Origin: an uncultured Veillonella sp.
Lineage (GTDB): Bacteria > Bacillota_C > Negativicutes > Veillonellales > Veillonellaceae
Reading direction: 5' to 3'
NCBI GenBank assembly: GCA_900765235.1
Contig: CAAFRK010000138.1
Coordinates: 1 to 10,799, forward strand
Length of the DNA stretch: 10,799 bases
Positions 1 through 7,411 of this stretch are shown piece after piece (position 1 is the first letter of the stretch; the number at the start of each line of letters is the position of its first letter). Below the pieces are notes generated by a model. The model was not told where the DNA came from. It saw only the letters and a program-made list of their open reading frames with translations, and did no database searches. Made by a program: the position numbers and the translations under genes.

Positions 1-1022
1 TCATGAAGGGCGATACAAAGACCGTCCACCACGAGAGCGGTTTTTATATGTAAACGCAAAGCCCGTTCTGCTTGCAATGTTTCAGTAATAACCTTAGCCA
101 ATGCTTGCATAGACCAGCGCGGTAATAATCGTAATAATTGAGTTTTGTGCATAGGTACTTGTAATTGTCCATCTTGTGCACCCATCTTAAGAGCCATCAT
201 ATCTCTACTTACGAGACGCAACCAGTTCATCAACTCTGTTAGGCTTTCACGAGGCAAACTTTCACAAGCTAAGGAAATCATAGAAAACCATCGCGTTTCA
301 AAGGCAAGGGTGTCCATTACCTTAACGGCTAACTCAAGCATTTCAATGCGACCTTGCGTAGCCAATTTTTCTACTAACTGCGGATTACCATGACCGGCTA
401 ATATAGCTTGTTCAATATCACCTGTGATGCCACGCTCTACAAGGGCTGTGCGAATCGTATCTATATCAACACTGTTAAATCCTACGCCCATACATCTTGA
501 AATGATGGTTGGCAATACAGTATTAATCTTGTTCGTAATAATAATGAAATATACCTGCTCAGGTGGTTCTTCAATGGTTTTTAGCATAGCATTTGCCATG
601 ACTGCATTGGCCGTGTGAAAGTCCTCCACAATGACAACGCGGTTACCATTCCCCGCTACTGACAGATGATCTTGCAATAATGAATACCACTGCTCTACCT
701 TTAGTGTCGTCTTCATAGGGCGAATCCAAAAGGCATCTCCCTTATCCATATAGATAGGTAAACCTTCTGCTTCGATGCGTTTTTCCGTCTCACCATTGGC
801 AAGACGTGCTTCTTTTACATCTGCTAAATACGCTTCTCCCTTTGGTTGAGAAAATACTTGGCGTCCCAACAATAGAGACGCTAGACCTATGGCCATATCT
901 AGCTTGCCAAGACCTGCTTCACCATAAAACAAAAGGCTATGCGGTAATGCATTACGACTTACAAGTTCCGATAGGTGTGCCTTGATCGAATCTTGACCAA
1001 TTATAGAATCAAAATATGTCAT
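1..1022 (-). CDS. holB: DNA polymerase III delta prime subunit (HolB), 3' end outside window
   Basis: This is the clamp-loader subunit that helps load the beta sliding clamp at the replication fork. I translated it by hand: 340 codons without a stop, still open at the window edge, and near the usual family length, so only a short C-terminal tail is probably missing. Visible motifs are a Walker A-like GEAGLGKL (about residues 34-41), a Walker B-like IVEDFH (131-136), NAMLKTIEEPP (144-154), and the clamp-loader SRC motif (175-177). The Walker A Ser/Thr is replaced by Leu, as expected for a subunit that does not hydrolyse ATP. There is no cysteine before C177, so the four-cysteine zinc module of typical delta prime subunits is absent. 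The ATG start follows a strong GGAGGGG ribosome-binding site. It lies downstream of tmk, as in Bacillus, but behind a terminator-like hairpin, so it may have its own promoter. Confidence 0.9.
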   Translation of the reverse strand, partial: MTYFDSIIGQDSIKAHLSELVSRNALPHSLLFYGEAGLGKLDMAIGLASLLLGRQVFSQPKGEAYLADVKEARLANGETEKRIEAEGLPIYMDKGDAFWIRPMKTTLKVEQWYSLLQDHLSVAGNGNRVVIVEDFHTANAVMANAMLKTIEEPPEQVYFIIITNKINTVLPTIISRCMGVGFNSVDIDTIRTALVERGITGDIEQAILAGHGNPQLVEKLATQGRIEMLELAVKVMDTLAFETRWFSMISLACESLPRESLTELMNWLRLVSRDMMALKMGAQDGQLQVPMHKTQLLRLLPRWSMQALAKVITETLQAERALRLHIKTALVVDGLCIALH

Positions 1023-1055
1023 AGCCCCTCCTATCAATACATGCTCAATATTAAT

Positions 1056-1084
1056 ATTATATAAGAAAAAGGCGACTTTTAAAA
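1056..1084 (-). promoter_or_regulatory. candidate holB promoter
   Basis: A perfect TATAAT lies at 1056-1061 on the minus strand. Seventeen bases upstream is TTTTAA (1079-1084), a poor match to the -35 consensus, and the site overlaps the tmk terminator hairpin. A promoter here would let holB be transcribed although the hairpin ends tmk transcripts. The region is AT-rich, so a chance TATAAT is possible. Confidence 0.35.
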
Positions 1085-1092
1085 GAGTCGCC
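1066..1092 (-). terminator. rho-independent terminator after tmk
   Basis: A perfect 7-bp stem (GGCGACT at 1071-1077 with AGTCGCC at 1086-1092), an 8-nt loop, and on the minus strand a run of five T (1070-1066). It starts 5 bases after the tmk stop codon. It separates tmk from holB, which are usually co-transcribed in Bacillus, so partial read-through is possible. Confidence 0.7.
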
Positions 1093-1097
1093 CTATC

Positions 1098-1784
1098 CTA
1101 AGGTAGTAGATTTACTACTGCTTGATATACATCGTTATGAATGTCTTCAATGGTACGTAACGCATATTGACCAGCACCATCTTTAATAGCACAAGGAATA
1201 CGGTGCCATTGATAGCGTTCTACTAGCTCTTCATAAGCATCGTGAACAGCTACTAAATACTGATGATTTCCTTCATGAATATCCCCTGTATTACCTCCCG
1301 TTTTACCAGTGCGCTCTGCCATAAGGGCTTCACTCACTTCAAGAGGCATATCTAAGAGACATACTGCATCAGGTGTAGGCAAGCCAAATTTATTAAACTC
1401 AAAGTCTTCAAGCCAATCTAAAAATGCAGTACGTTCCTTCTGATCGTCGTATTTTACCATTTGGTGCACCATATTAGATGTCGTATAACGATCTGCAATG
1501 ATGATGCCCCCATTTGTATAGAACTCTTCCCAATCAGTTCTAAAGGAAGCAAAGCGATCGATAGCGTACATGGAGCTTGCCACATAAGGATTTACATCAT
1601 GCACATCTTTGCCAAATTCTCCAGCTAGATACATTTTTATAGGCATAGCAGCACCGCTATCATAATTCGGAAAGCTTACAGATTTAACTGCATGACCTTC
1701 CTTGGTTAATCGCTCTACTAATAGTTTAGTTTGTGTAGCCTTACCGCTGCCATCTCCACCTTCTAGTATGATTAAAGTCCCCAT
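1098..1784 (-). CDS. tmk: thymidylate kinase (dTMP kinase)
   Basis: It phosphorylates dTMP to dTDP in the cytoplasm, the committed step toward dTTP. The 228-residue product has the P-loop GGDGSGKAT (9-17), the dTMP-site region SFPNYDSG (37-44), DRYTTSN (98-104), and a LID-like stretch (about 158-172, with DIHEGN). The DRYTTSN/DIHE pattern resembles clostridial-type enzymes more than the E. coli one. I chose the ATG at 1784 rather than the upstream in-frame TTG at 1805. AGGAG sits about 7 bases before this ATG, and the protein then starts directly at the beta strand before the P-loop. The ribosome-binding site lies inside the last codons of the decarboxylase gene and only 2 bases separate the genes, so translation is probably coupled. 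A terminator follows. Confidence 0.93.
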   Translation of the reverse strand: MGTLIILEGGDGSGKATQTKLLVERLTKEGHAVKSVSFPNYDSGAAMPIKMYLAGEFGKDVHDVNPYVASSMYAIDRFASFRTDWEEFYTNGGIIIADRYTTSNMVHQMVKYDDQKERTAFLDWLEDFEFNKFGLPTPDAVCLLDMPLEVSEALMAERTGKTGGNTGDIHEGNHQYLVAVHDAYEELVERYQWHRIPCAIKDGAGQYALRTIEDIHNDVYQAVVNLLP

Positions 1785-1786
1785 AA

Positions 1787-3268
1787 TTACTCCTGTAACA
1801 CCCAAATTGTTTCCAATGTCATATCATCAGCCCCATTCGGTACATAACCTAGAGCCTTACGATTCTCTATATATTGTAACACAGACTCACTAATCACTTC
1901 ACCTACTGCTACACAAGGAATCCCTGGAGGATAATAAGCAATTGTCTCTCCTGCTATACGATGAAGTGCGTCTTGTAACCGTACTTGCTCCCGATTGGCA
2001 TACATAGCATTACGAGGCGTTACTCTTACAATAGGCTCAGGCAATAAAGCTGAATCTTTGCTAAGGTTTTGCAAATTCTCATCCTTCGTATCATTTGATT
2101 CATGAGATGTACTTAACACCGTATCGCTGATAGACCGTACAGCTTGAATAAGAGCAGTTATTGACTCTTTTGTATCACCAATGGTAATGAGTACTAGTAT
2201 ATGATGAGCCTGTACTAACTCTACCTCAATACGATGATCCCGTAACATCCGTTCAAATGCAACACCTGTAAGACCTAGTTCTTTAGCATCGATGAGTACC
2301 TTGGTACAGTCATAGTTTACCACTCGATCTTCTATGTCTCTGTATTCCATAGTAGTAATACCGGAAATCTTATGTAATTCACTACGTAAATATAAGCTCA
2401 ATTCCACGGTACGACTAACGAGGTCTTCACCTACTGTAGCCAATTGATGACGCGCCATATCTAAGGATGCCAAAAAAATATAATTTGGACTTGTACTTTG
2501 TAACATTTGATGCATTTGTGTAATGCGACGTTTATTAATTCTTTCACCTTGCCCTAATAGCCACGATGTTTGTGTTAATGAGCCTACCGTTTTATGCGTG
2601 CTCTGTGCCACTAAGTCTGCACCTGCTGCAATGGCCTCGATAGGTAACGTGTTTGAAAATGGTAAATGTGGGCCGTGCGCTTCATCAACAAGAACAATCA
2701 TACCTCGTTTATGCGCTTCTTTCACAATATTTACAATATCGACACCTACACCATAATAATTTGGATACACTAAGAGAATCGCCTTAGCTTCTGGATTTGC
2801 ATCCATGATTTTAACAGCATCGTCCAACGATACACCTAAGGGAATGCCCCAGCGCTCATCGAATTGGCAATCCATATAGACCGGTTTAGCACCAGATAAC
2901 ACAAGTCCACTAATAACTGAACGATGTGCTTCTCGAGGAATGATAATGGTTTCATCAGGACCTACAGTGCCCATAATCATCGCTTCAATTAAAGCAGTAG
3001 TACCATTAATGGAGAACCAACAATGATCAGCTCCATATAACTCAGCTGTTAAGTCCTGAGCCTCTTTTAATTCTCCTTCCGGTTCATGTAAATCATCTAA
3101 GGCATACATAACACCTAGGTCATATGGTAGTGCTGGTCCCATCCAGTCTTTTAGTAGTTGAGGTGCTTCTACACCAATCTTATGGCCTGGTGTATGAAAA
3201 GGCACAAAATGTTGTTTTTTATATGATTCTAAGGCCTCTACAAAAGGCATTCTTTCTTGATTACTCAT
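1787..3268 (-). CDS. PLP-dependent Orn/Lys/Arg decarboxylase, YaaO/SpeA type
   Basis: This is a fold-type I decarboxylase of 493 residues that removes the carboxyl group of lysine, ornithine or arginine to give cadaverine, putrescine or agmatine. The substrate cannot be read from sequence. Visible are the N-terminal FHTPGHK (24-30), the PLP-contacting Asp in VDEAHGPH (194-201), and the Schiff-base lysine K226 in STHK. A low-complexity linker (about 380-410) leads into a C-terminal domain with YYPPGIP (445-451). The length fits the short Bacillus SpeA/YaaO class, not the roughly 700-residue inducible enzymes of E. coli. The ATG follows a GAGG site. Just upstream is the pth terminator, whose T-run ends only a few bases before that site, so expression depends on read-through or on a promoter inside pth. 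In Veillonella and Selenomonas, cadaverine or putrescine is linked to peptidoglycan, a plausible use for the product. Confidence 0.88.
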   Translation of the reverse strand: MSNQERMPFVEALESYKKQHFVPFHTPGHKIGVEAPQLLKDWMGPALPYDLGVMYALDDLHEPEGELKEAQDLTAELYGADHCWFSINGTTALIEAMIMGTVGPDETIIIPREAHRSVISGLVLSGAKPVYMDCQFDERWGIPLGVSLDDAVKIMDANPEAKAILLVYPNYYGVGVDIVNIVKEAHKRGMIVLVDEAHGPHLPFSNTLPIEAIAAGADLVAQSTHKTVGSLTQTSWLLGQGERINKRRITQMHQMLQSTSPNYIFLASLDMARHQLATVGEDLVSRTVELSLYLRSELHKISGITTMEYRDIEDRVVNYDCTKVLIDAKELGLTGVAFERMLRDHRIEVELVQAHHILVLITIGDTKESITALIQAVRSISDTVLSTSHESNDTKDENLQNLSKDSALLPEPIVRVTPRNAMYANREQVRLQDALHRIAGETIAYYPPGIPCVAVGEVISESVLQYIENRKALGYVPNGADDMTLETIWVLQE

Positions 3269-3279
3269 ATATACCTCGT

Positions 3280-3312
3280 AAAAAAGGCATGAATCTCAAT
3301 GAGACTCATGCC
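3280..3312 (-). terminator. strong rho-independent terminator between pth and the decarboxylase gene
   Basis: A 12-bp stem (3286-3297 with 3301-3312) closes a 3-nt loop. The single imperfect position is a G-U wobble in minus-strand RNA but an A-C mismatch in plus-strand RNA, which fits use on the minus strand. Six T follow (3285-3280). The GAGG ribosome-binding site of the decarboxylase begins about 3 bases after the T-run, leaving no room for a promoter between them. Confidence 0.85.
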
Positions 3313-3326
3313 CTTATGCATGTTAT

Positions 3327-3905
3327 TTATCGCTGTGGACGACGCTTAGGATTGAATTGATTCATCCCTTTATCGATGCCCACCTCTAAAGTACCTAAGA
3401 CTGCTTTCACAGTATCCTTGATACCTTTTTGTACCTTCTCTTGTGATTCTTCACTAAATGGTGCTAACACATGATCAATGACAGTCCATTGTGGTAATGG
3501 ACGGCCAATGCCTACACGGAAACGTGGAAAGTTTTCAGTGCCTATATGGGAAATCAAGGATTTAATCCCATTATGACCACCAGAACTACCATTTGGTCGA
3601 ATACGTAATTTGCCTACCGGTAAATCCATATCATCATAAATACAGTACACATCAGATGGGTCAATCTTATAATACCGCATCAACGGACCGACAGACTCAC
3701 CACTGGCATTCATAAATGTTTGTGGCTTTACAAGCAATACCTTCTCACCATCTACAGTAATACTGCACACCTCTGCACGTTGTTCCTCTTTCCAAGGCGT
3801 GTGAGATACGGTATCTGCAATGGCATCGATAACCATAAATCCAATATTATGTTTTGTCGCTTCATATTGCTTGCCTGGATTACCAAGGCCTACTACTAAT
3901 TTCAA
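3327..3905 (-). CDS. pth: peptidyl-tRNA hydrolase
   Basis: It cleaves the ester bond of peptidyl-tRNA released from stalled ribosomes and so recycles tRNA. At 192 residues it has the usual length. Motifs are GLGNPG (6-11, N9), the catalytic histidine H19 in KHNIGF, PQTFMNASG (61-69, N66), DDMDLPVG (91-98, D91), and GGHNGIKS (109-116, N112). These correspond to E. coli N10, H20, N68, D93 and N114. The start codon is TTG. It is supported by an AGGTGA ribosome-binding site 5 bases upstream and by the typical family N-terminus MKLVVGLGNPG. Only 10 bases separate it from the prs stop, so the two are co-transcribed. The basic C-terminus (KRRPQR) is common in the family. A strong terminator follows. 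Confidence 0.96.
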   Translation of the reverse strand: MKLVVGLGNPGKQYEATKHNIGFMVIDAIADTVSHTPWKEEQRAEVCSITVDGEKVLLVKPQTFMNASGESVGPLMRYYKIDPSDVYCIYDDMDLPVGKLRIRPNGSSGGHNGIKSLISHIGTENFPRFRVGIGRPLPQWTVIDHVLAPFSEESQEKVQKGIKDTVKAVLGTLEVGIDKGMNQFNPKRRPQR

Positions 3906-3915
3906 GAATCACCTA

Positions 3916-4869
3916 TTATTTATCAAATAAATTACTTACTGAAACTTCATGAAAGATACGCATAATTGCTTCGCCCAATAATGGAGCTACAGATAATTGC
4001 GTTACATTGTCTAATTTGCAATTTTCTGGTAATGGCATTGTGTTTGTTACGATTAGCTCTTTAATGTTAGAGTTTGCAATGCGTTCACTTGCTGGATCTG
4101 TTAATACAGCATGGGTAACAGCAGCCATAACAGATTTTGCACCAAATTCTTCTAATGCTTTAGCGCCTTCTACAAGGGAACCTGCTGTATCTACAATATC
4201 GTCAACGATGATGCAGTTTTTACCTTTTACATCGCCAATAAGGTTCATAACTTTAGCTACGCCTGGTTCAGGACGTTTTTTCTCGATAATTGCGATTGGC
4301 GCACCAATGCGGTCAGCCAAATCACGAGCACGAGTTACACCGCCAAGGTCTGGAGATACAACAATCACATCTTCAAGATTTTTTTCATTAATGTATTTAG
4401 CTAAAATGGATGCACCATATAAATGATCTACTGGCACATCGAAGAAGCCTTGAATTTGACCTGCATGCAAGTCAATTGTTACAAGACGTGTAATACCAGA
4501 AGTTTGCATCAAGTTTGCTACTAATTTTGCTGTGATTGGTTCACGGCCACGAGTCTTACGGTCTTGGCGAGCATAGCCATAGTAAGGTACTACAGCAGTA
4601 ATATGGCGTGCAGAAGCGCGTTTTAACGCATCAGCCATAACCATTAATTCCATCAAATTGTCGTTTACAGGATAGCTAGTTGGTTGAATGATAAATACAT
4701 CTTTGCCACGTACGCTTTCATCAATCATAATTTGTACTTCGCCATTGTTAAAGCGACCTACAAATGCTTCACCTAAAGGCAAACCTAAATAATCACAAAT
4801 TTCCTTTGCCAATGCAGGATTTGCATTACCTGTGAAAATCTTGAGTTTTTTGCCATCTTCAAATGCCAT
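3916..4869 (-). CDS. prs: ribose-phosphate pyrophosphokinase (PRPP synthetase)
   Basis: It makes PRPP from ribose 5-phosphate and ATP, feeding purine, pyrimidine, NAD, histidine and tryptophan synthesis. The 317-residue length is typical of bacterial class I enzymes. Visible are the N-terminal [12 protein letters not shown] (65-76), the regulatory and active-site loop [10 protein letters not shown] (96-105), the metal-binding histidine of [12 protein letters not shown] (133-144), the catalytic loop EKKRPEP (196-202), and the PRPP-binding loop [10 protein letters not shown] (222-231). The ATG follows AAAGGG. A candidate promoter lies in the 126-nt gap before the gene. The order glmU-prs-pth matches Bacillus, with the intervening ctc gene missing. 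PRPP is also the effector of the PurR encoded two genes upstream. Confidence 0.97.
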   Translation of the reverse strand: MAFEDGKKLKIFTGNANPALAKEICDYLGLPLGEAFVGRFNNGEVQIMIDESVRGKDVFIIQPTSYPVNDNLMELMVMADALKRASARHITAVVPYYGYARQDRKTRGREPITAKLVANLMQTSGITRLVTIDLHAGQIQGFFDVPVDHLYGASILAKYINEKNLEDVIVVSPDLGGVTRARDLADRIGAPIAIIEKKRPEPGVAKVMNLIGDVKGKNCIIVDDIVDTAGSLVEGAKALEEFGAKSVMAAVTHAVLTDPASERIANSNIKELIVTNTMPLPENCKLDNVTQLSVAPLLGEAIMRIFHEVSVSNLFDK

Positions 4870-4949
4870 TTTGTTACCCTTTCATTTGCTCCTATACTGG
4901 TTACTTATCCATAATCATCCATTACAGATACACACTATTGCCTTTTTAT

Positions 4950-4978
4950 TGTATACTATTTTGCCCTAATTGTGTTAA
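4950..4978 (-). promoter_or_regulatory. candidate prs promoter
   Basis: On the minus strand TTAACA (4973-4978, 5 of 6 to consensus) is followed after 17 bases by TATACA (4950-4955, 4 of 6). It lies in the AT-rich gap between glmU and prs and would give a leader of roughly 75 nt. No clear terminator precedes it, so read-through from glmU is also likely. Confidence 0.5.
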
Positions 4979-4995
4979 AAAATTATAATATTTTT

Positions 4996-6369
4996 TTATT
5001 TCTTTTTGAAAGTATCATCAGTTACCCAATTTTCTTTCACAATTTGCTTGCTACGACCTACGGCTAACGCCTTATCTGGTACATTTTTAGTAATGGTAGA
5101 ACCGGCACCTACATAGCTATAATTACCTACTGTTACAGGAGCTACTAAATTACTATTACAGCCTACAAAAGCACCATCGCCAATTGTCGTACGATGTTTA
5201 ACTTTACCATCATAGTTTACAGTAATCGTACCGCAGCCAATATTAACACCAGAGCCTACGTCGCTGTCGCCGATGTAGGAAAGATGTGGGAACTTAGTGC
5301 CTTCACCGACGTTAGAGTTTTTAACCTCTACGAAGTTACCTACATGAACCTTGTTACCAAGCACAGTATTAGGGCGCAAGTGAACATATGGGCCTACATC
5401 TACACCGTCTTTTACTTCGCAGTCATGACCATAAGTGAAGTGAATAATCGTATCATTACCAACTTTTACATTTGTCAAACGAGTATGTGGACCGATTTCA
5501 CAACGCTCAACAATGACAGTATTTCCTTCGAGGATTGTACCAGGGTGCAAGATTGTATCAGGCCCTACTGTTACCTCTGGATCTACATAAGTATTGGCAG
5601 GATCAATAATAGTAACACCAGCTGTCATTAATTCAACATTTTTACGATGTTTCAAAATAGATTCAGCTTCTGCCAATTGCAAGCGAGAGTTTACGCCTAG
5701 AGACTCTTCAAAATCCTTCGTCATATACGCGCTTACCTTGTCGCCACCATTTACAAGAATACCAACTACATCCGTGATATACAACTCACCTTGCGCATTA
5801 TCATCAGATAGTTGGTCTAAGCAAGGCCATAATTTTTTACTATCAAAAGCATACATGCCTGTATTAACTTCTTGAACAGCTAATTCCTCTGGTTTACCAT
5901 CTTTTTGCTCTACAATGCGAACTACAGAACCTTCTTCATTGCGGATAATACGGCCATAACCTGTTGGATCCGGCATATGAGCTGTTAAAATTGTCGCTGC
6001 TGCACCAGAATTTTTATGTTCTTCTAACAGTGCTTCTAAACTTTCTTTTGTAACAAGTGGTGTATCGCCACAAAGTAATAAGATAGTTCCGTCATAATCA
6101 CCAAGCACTGGTTGAGCCATTTTTACAGCATGACCTGTACCATTTTGCTCTTCTTGACGAACAAATTCAGCGCGGTCCCCCAAGTAATTTTGTACCGCAT
6201 CACCGCCAAAGCCTACGATAACCACATCGCGATTTGTACCGATAGACTGAACCGTTTCAAGAACGCGCTCTACCATCGCCTTACCGCCAACCTTGTGCAA
6301 TACCTTTGGCAATTTAGACTTCATGCGCGTACCCTTACCAGCAGCTAAAATAAGGCTTGCAATATTCAT
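4996..6369 (-). CDS. glmU: bifunctional glucosamine-1-phosphate acetyltransferase / GlcNAc-1-phosphate uridylyltransferase
   Basis: It makes UDP-GlcNAc, the precursor of peptidoglycan and, in diderm bacteria, of lipid A. The 457-residue protein has both domains. The N-terminal uridylyltransferase has LILAAGKGTRMKS (6-18), QNGTGHA (75-81), and the Mg-binding pair D102 (CGDTPL) and N227 (GVNSRL), matching E. coli D105 and N227. The C-terminal left-handed beta helix of hexapeptide repeats runs from about residue 252 and carries the acetyltransferase base H361 (region KFPHLSYIGD) and NYDGK (385-389). The ATG follows AGGAGA at good spacing. It sits between purR and prs as in Bacillus, but yabJ and spoVG, which lie between purR and glmU there, are absent. 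A candidate promoter lies upstream. Confidence 0.97.
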   Translation of the reverse strand: MNIASLILAAGKGTRMKSKLPKVLHKVGGKAMVERVLETVQSIGTNRDVVIVGFGGDAVQNYLGDRAEFVRQEEQNGTGHAVKMAQPVLGDYDGTILLLCGDTPLVTKESLEALLEEHKNSGAAATILTAHMPDPTGYGRIIRNEEGSVVRIVEQKDGKPEELAVQEVNTGMYAFDSKKLWPCLDQLSDDNAQGELYITDVVGILVNGGDKVSAYMTKDFEESLGVNSRLQLAEAESILKHRKNVELMTAGVTIIDPANTYVDPEVTVGPDTILHPGTILEGNTVIVERCEIGPHTRLTNVKVGNDTIIHFTYGHDCEVKDGVDVGPYVHLRPNTVLGNKVHVGNFVEVKNSNVGEGTKFPHLSYIGDSDVGSGVNIGCGTITVNYDGKVKHRTTIGDGAFVGCNSNLVAPVTVGNYSYVGAGSTITKNVPDKALAVGRSKQIVKENWVTDDTFKKK

Positions 6370-6422
6370 AGTAATCTCCTATCTGTTATCTCTCATATAT
6401 CTGACTTTTTAATAGTACTTAC

Positions 6423-6451
6423 ATCATATTAGCCCATTGTCCAATATGCAA
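6423..6451 (-). promoter_or_regulatory. candidate glmU promoter
   Basis: On the minus strand TTGCAT (6446-6451) is followed after 17 bases by TATGAT (6423-6428, 5 of 6 to consensus). It lies in the 127-nt purR-glmU gap and gives a leader of about 45-50 nt that ends in a good ribosome-binding site. The -35 is weak beyond its TTG. No terminator is visible between purR and this site. Confidence 0.4.
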
Positions 6452-6459
6452 TCTAAAGT

Positions 6460-6479
6460 CATTATATCTAACTATAATG
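6460..6479. repeat. 7-bp inverted repeat in the purR-glmU gap
   Basis: CATTATA (6460-6466) and TATAATG (6473-6479) face each other across 6 bases. It lies just upstream of the candidate glmU promoter and 17 bases after the purR stop. There is no T-run on the minus-strand side and no GC in the stem core, so it is unlikely to be a terminator. An operator is possible, but so is chance in such AT-rich DNA. Confidence 0.3.
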
Positions 6480-6496
6480 TATCTAATATTAATTGT

Positions 6497-7315
6497 TTAT
6501 TCTTCATCAAATACTGGTTCTATGTTAATTTTCTTTGTATTTTCATCAATACCATAGAACGTAAATAATGATTCATAATCATCGATTAATTTTGGATTTG
6601 GCTCTGCCGTTGCTACAAGAACACCGGTCCCAACAACGACACCACTCATTTCTAAAACAAGTTCTTTAAGACCTTTTGCAGTGCCCCCTGCTTTCATAAA
6701 ATCATCGATAATTAAAACCCTAGCATTTGGAGGAATAGCTCTCTTCGTAAGCGTCATCGTTTGAATACGACCAGAAGATCCTGTTACATAGTTAATACTA
6801 ATAGCGGACCCTTCTGTTACCTTACTATCACGACGAGCAATGACGAGAGGTTTGTTGAAAGCTCGTGCTACCATGACAGCTAACGGAATCCCCTTTGTTT
6901 CAACGGTCAGAATATAATCAGGGTTGCGGTCCATAAAACGGGTCATAATAATTTCCCCAAGGCGTGTCATTACATGCCAATCATATAAAATATCAGACAT
7001 GTAAATAAACCCACCAGGAATGATACGGTCTGGCTCCATCAAGCGAGCTTGCACATCTCGTAAAATATCATTAGCTTGAGCACCCTTACGATGAGGAATG
7101 AAACGCACTCCGCCTGCTACGCCAGCTACGGTTTCTAATGTACCAAGCTGAAAATGCTCCATAGACTGTCTCACACAGGTTAAGTCTTCACTAACCGTAG
7201 ACTTTGCCATGCCAAAGAAATCACAGAAATAATTTAAAGGAATCAATTTTTGCGGTGAATCAACTAACAATTTAGTCATTGCCACCATGCGTTCCACGCG
7301 CCGTACTTTATCCAT
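6497..7315 (-). CDS. purR: purine operon repressor PurR (Bacillus type)
   Basis: It is a transcription regulator of purine synthesis with an N-terminal winged helix and a C-terminal phosphoribosyltransferase-like domain that senses PRPP. It is unrelated to the LacI-type PurR of E. coli. The product is 272 residues. The DNA-binding domain (about 1-74) includes LIPLNYF, AKSTVSEDLT (37-46) and GVAGGVRFIP (65-74). The effector domain carries the PRPP loop IIDDFMKAGGT (202-212), which closely matches Bacillus PurR as I recall it. I chose the ATG at 7315: it has an AAAGGA site 6 bases upstream and gives the usual N-terminus, while the in-frame ATG at 7360 has no ribosome-binding site. Two PurBox-like sites and an extended -10 promoter lie upstream, suggesting autoregulation. 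glmU follows. Confidence 0.94.
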   Translation of the reverse strand: MDKVRRVERMVAMTKLLVDSPQKLIPLNYFCDFFGMAKSTVSEDLTCVRQSMEHFQLGTLETVAGVAGGVRFIPHRKGAQANDILRDVQARLMEPDRIIPGGFIYMSDILYDWHVMTRLGEIIMTRFMDRNPDYILTVETKGIPLAVMVARAFNKPLVIARRDSKVTEGSAISINYVTGSSGRIQTMTLTKRAIPPNARVLIIDDFMKAGGTAKGLKELVLEMSGVVVGTGVLVATAEPNPKLIDDYESLFTFYGIDENTKKINIEPVFDEE

Positions 7316-7354
7316 AAAATTTCCTTTACCATTCATCATATAACTATTGATTAC

Positions 7355-7378
7355 ACTCATGTAACAAATGTCATGAGT
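7355..7378 (-). promoter_or_regulatory. stem-loop in the purR leader
   Basis: ACTCATG (7355-7361) and CATGAGT (7372-7378) form a perfect 7-bp stem with a 10-nt loop. It lies in the predicted leader of purR mRNA, about 40 bases before the start codon, and covers the alternative ATG at 7360. A second, shorter stem (TTACA 7352-7356 with TGTAA 7361-7365) would compete with it. Function unknown. Confidence 0.4.
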
Positions 7379-7400
7379 TATTTCAAATATATCTATATTT

Positions 7401-7409
7401 ATTATACCA
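7401..7409 (-). promoter_or_regulatory. purR promoter, extended -10
   Basis: The minus strand reads TGGTATAAT: a perfect -10 (7401-7406) preceded by the TG of an extended -10 element. No good -35 exists at 16-18 bases, as is usual for extended -10 promoters. Transcription would start near 7394, giving a leader of about 79 nt. One PurBox-like site lies 2 bases upstream of this element. Confidence 0.65.
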
Positions 7410-7411
7410 TA

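Noticed and set aside
145..618. Plus-strand open frames near the window start
   Set aside because: They are antisense to holB, which translates cleanly with all family motifs.
1665..1677. A further PurBox-like match (CCGAAT, 11 of 13 positions) on the minus strand
   Set aside because: It lies inside tmk, where it encodes Pro-Asn-Tyr of a conserved motif, and has no inverted partner. It shows how easily single boxes arise by chance.
4979..4995. A/T palindromic run after glmU as a terminator
   Set aside because: The stem would be only A-T pairs with no GC, and a candidate prs promoter lies directly beside it. It is not convincing as a rho-independent terminator.
4007..5875. Long plus-strand open frames opposite prs and glmU
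   Set aside because: They lie opposite well-recognised minus-strand genes, have no ribosome-binding site or recognisable domain, and look like antisense shadows.
7316..7360. Longer purR start at the ATG at 7360
   Set aside because: There is no ribosome-binding site before it, it falls in a leader hairpin, and the added residues have no counterpart in Bacillus PurR.
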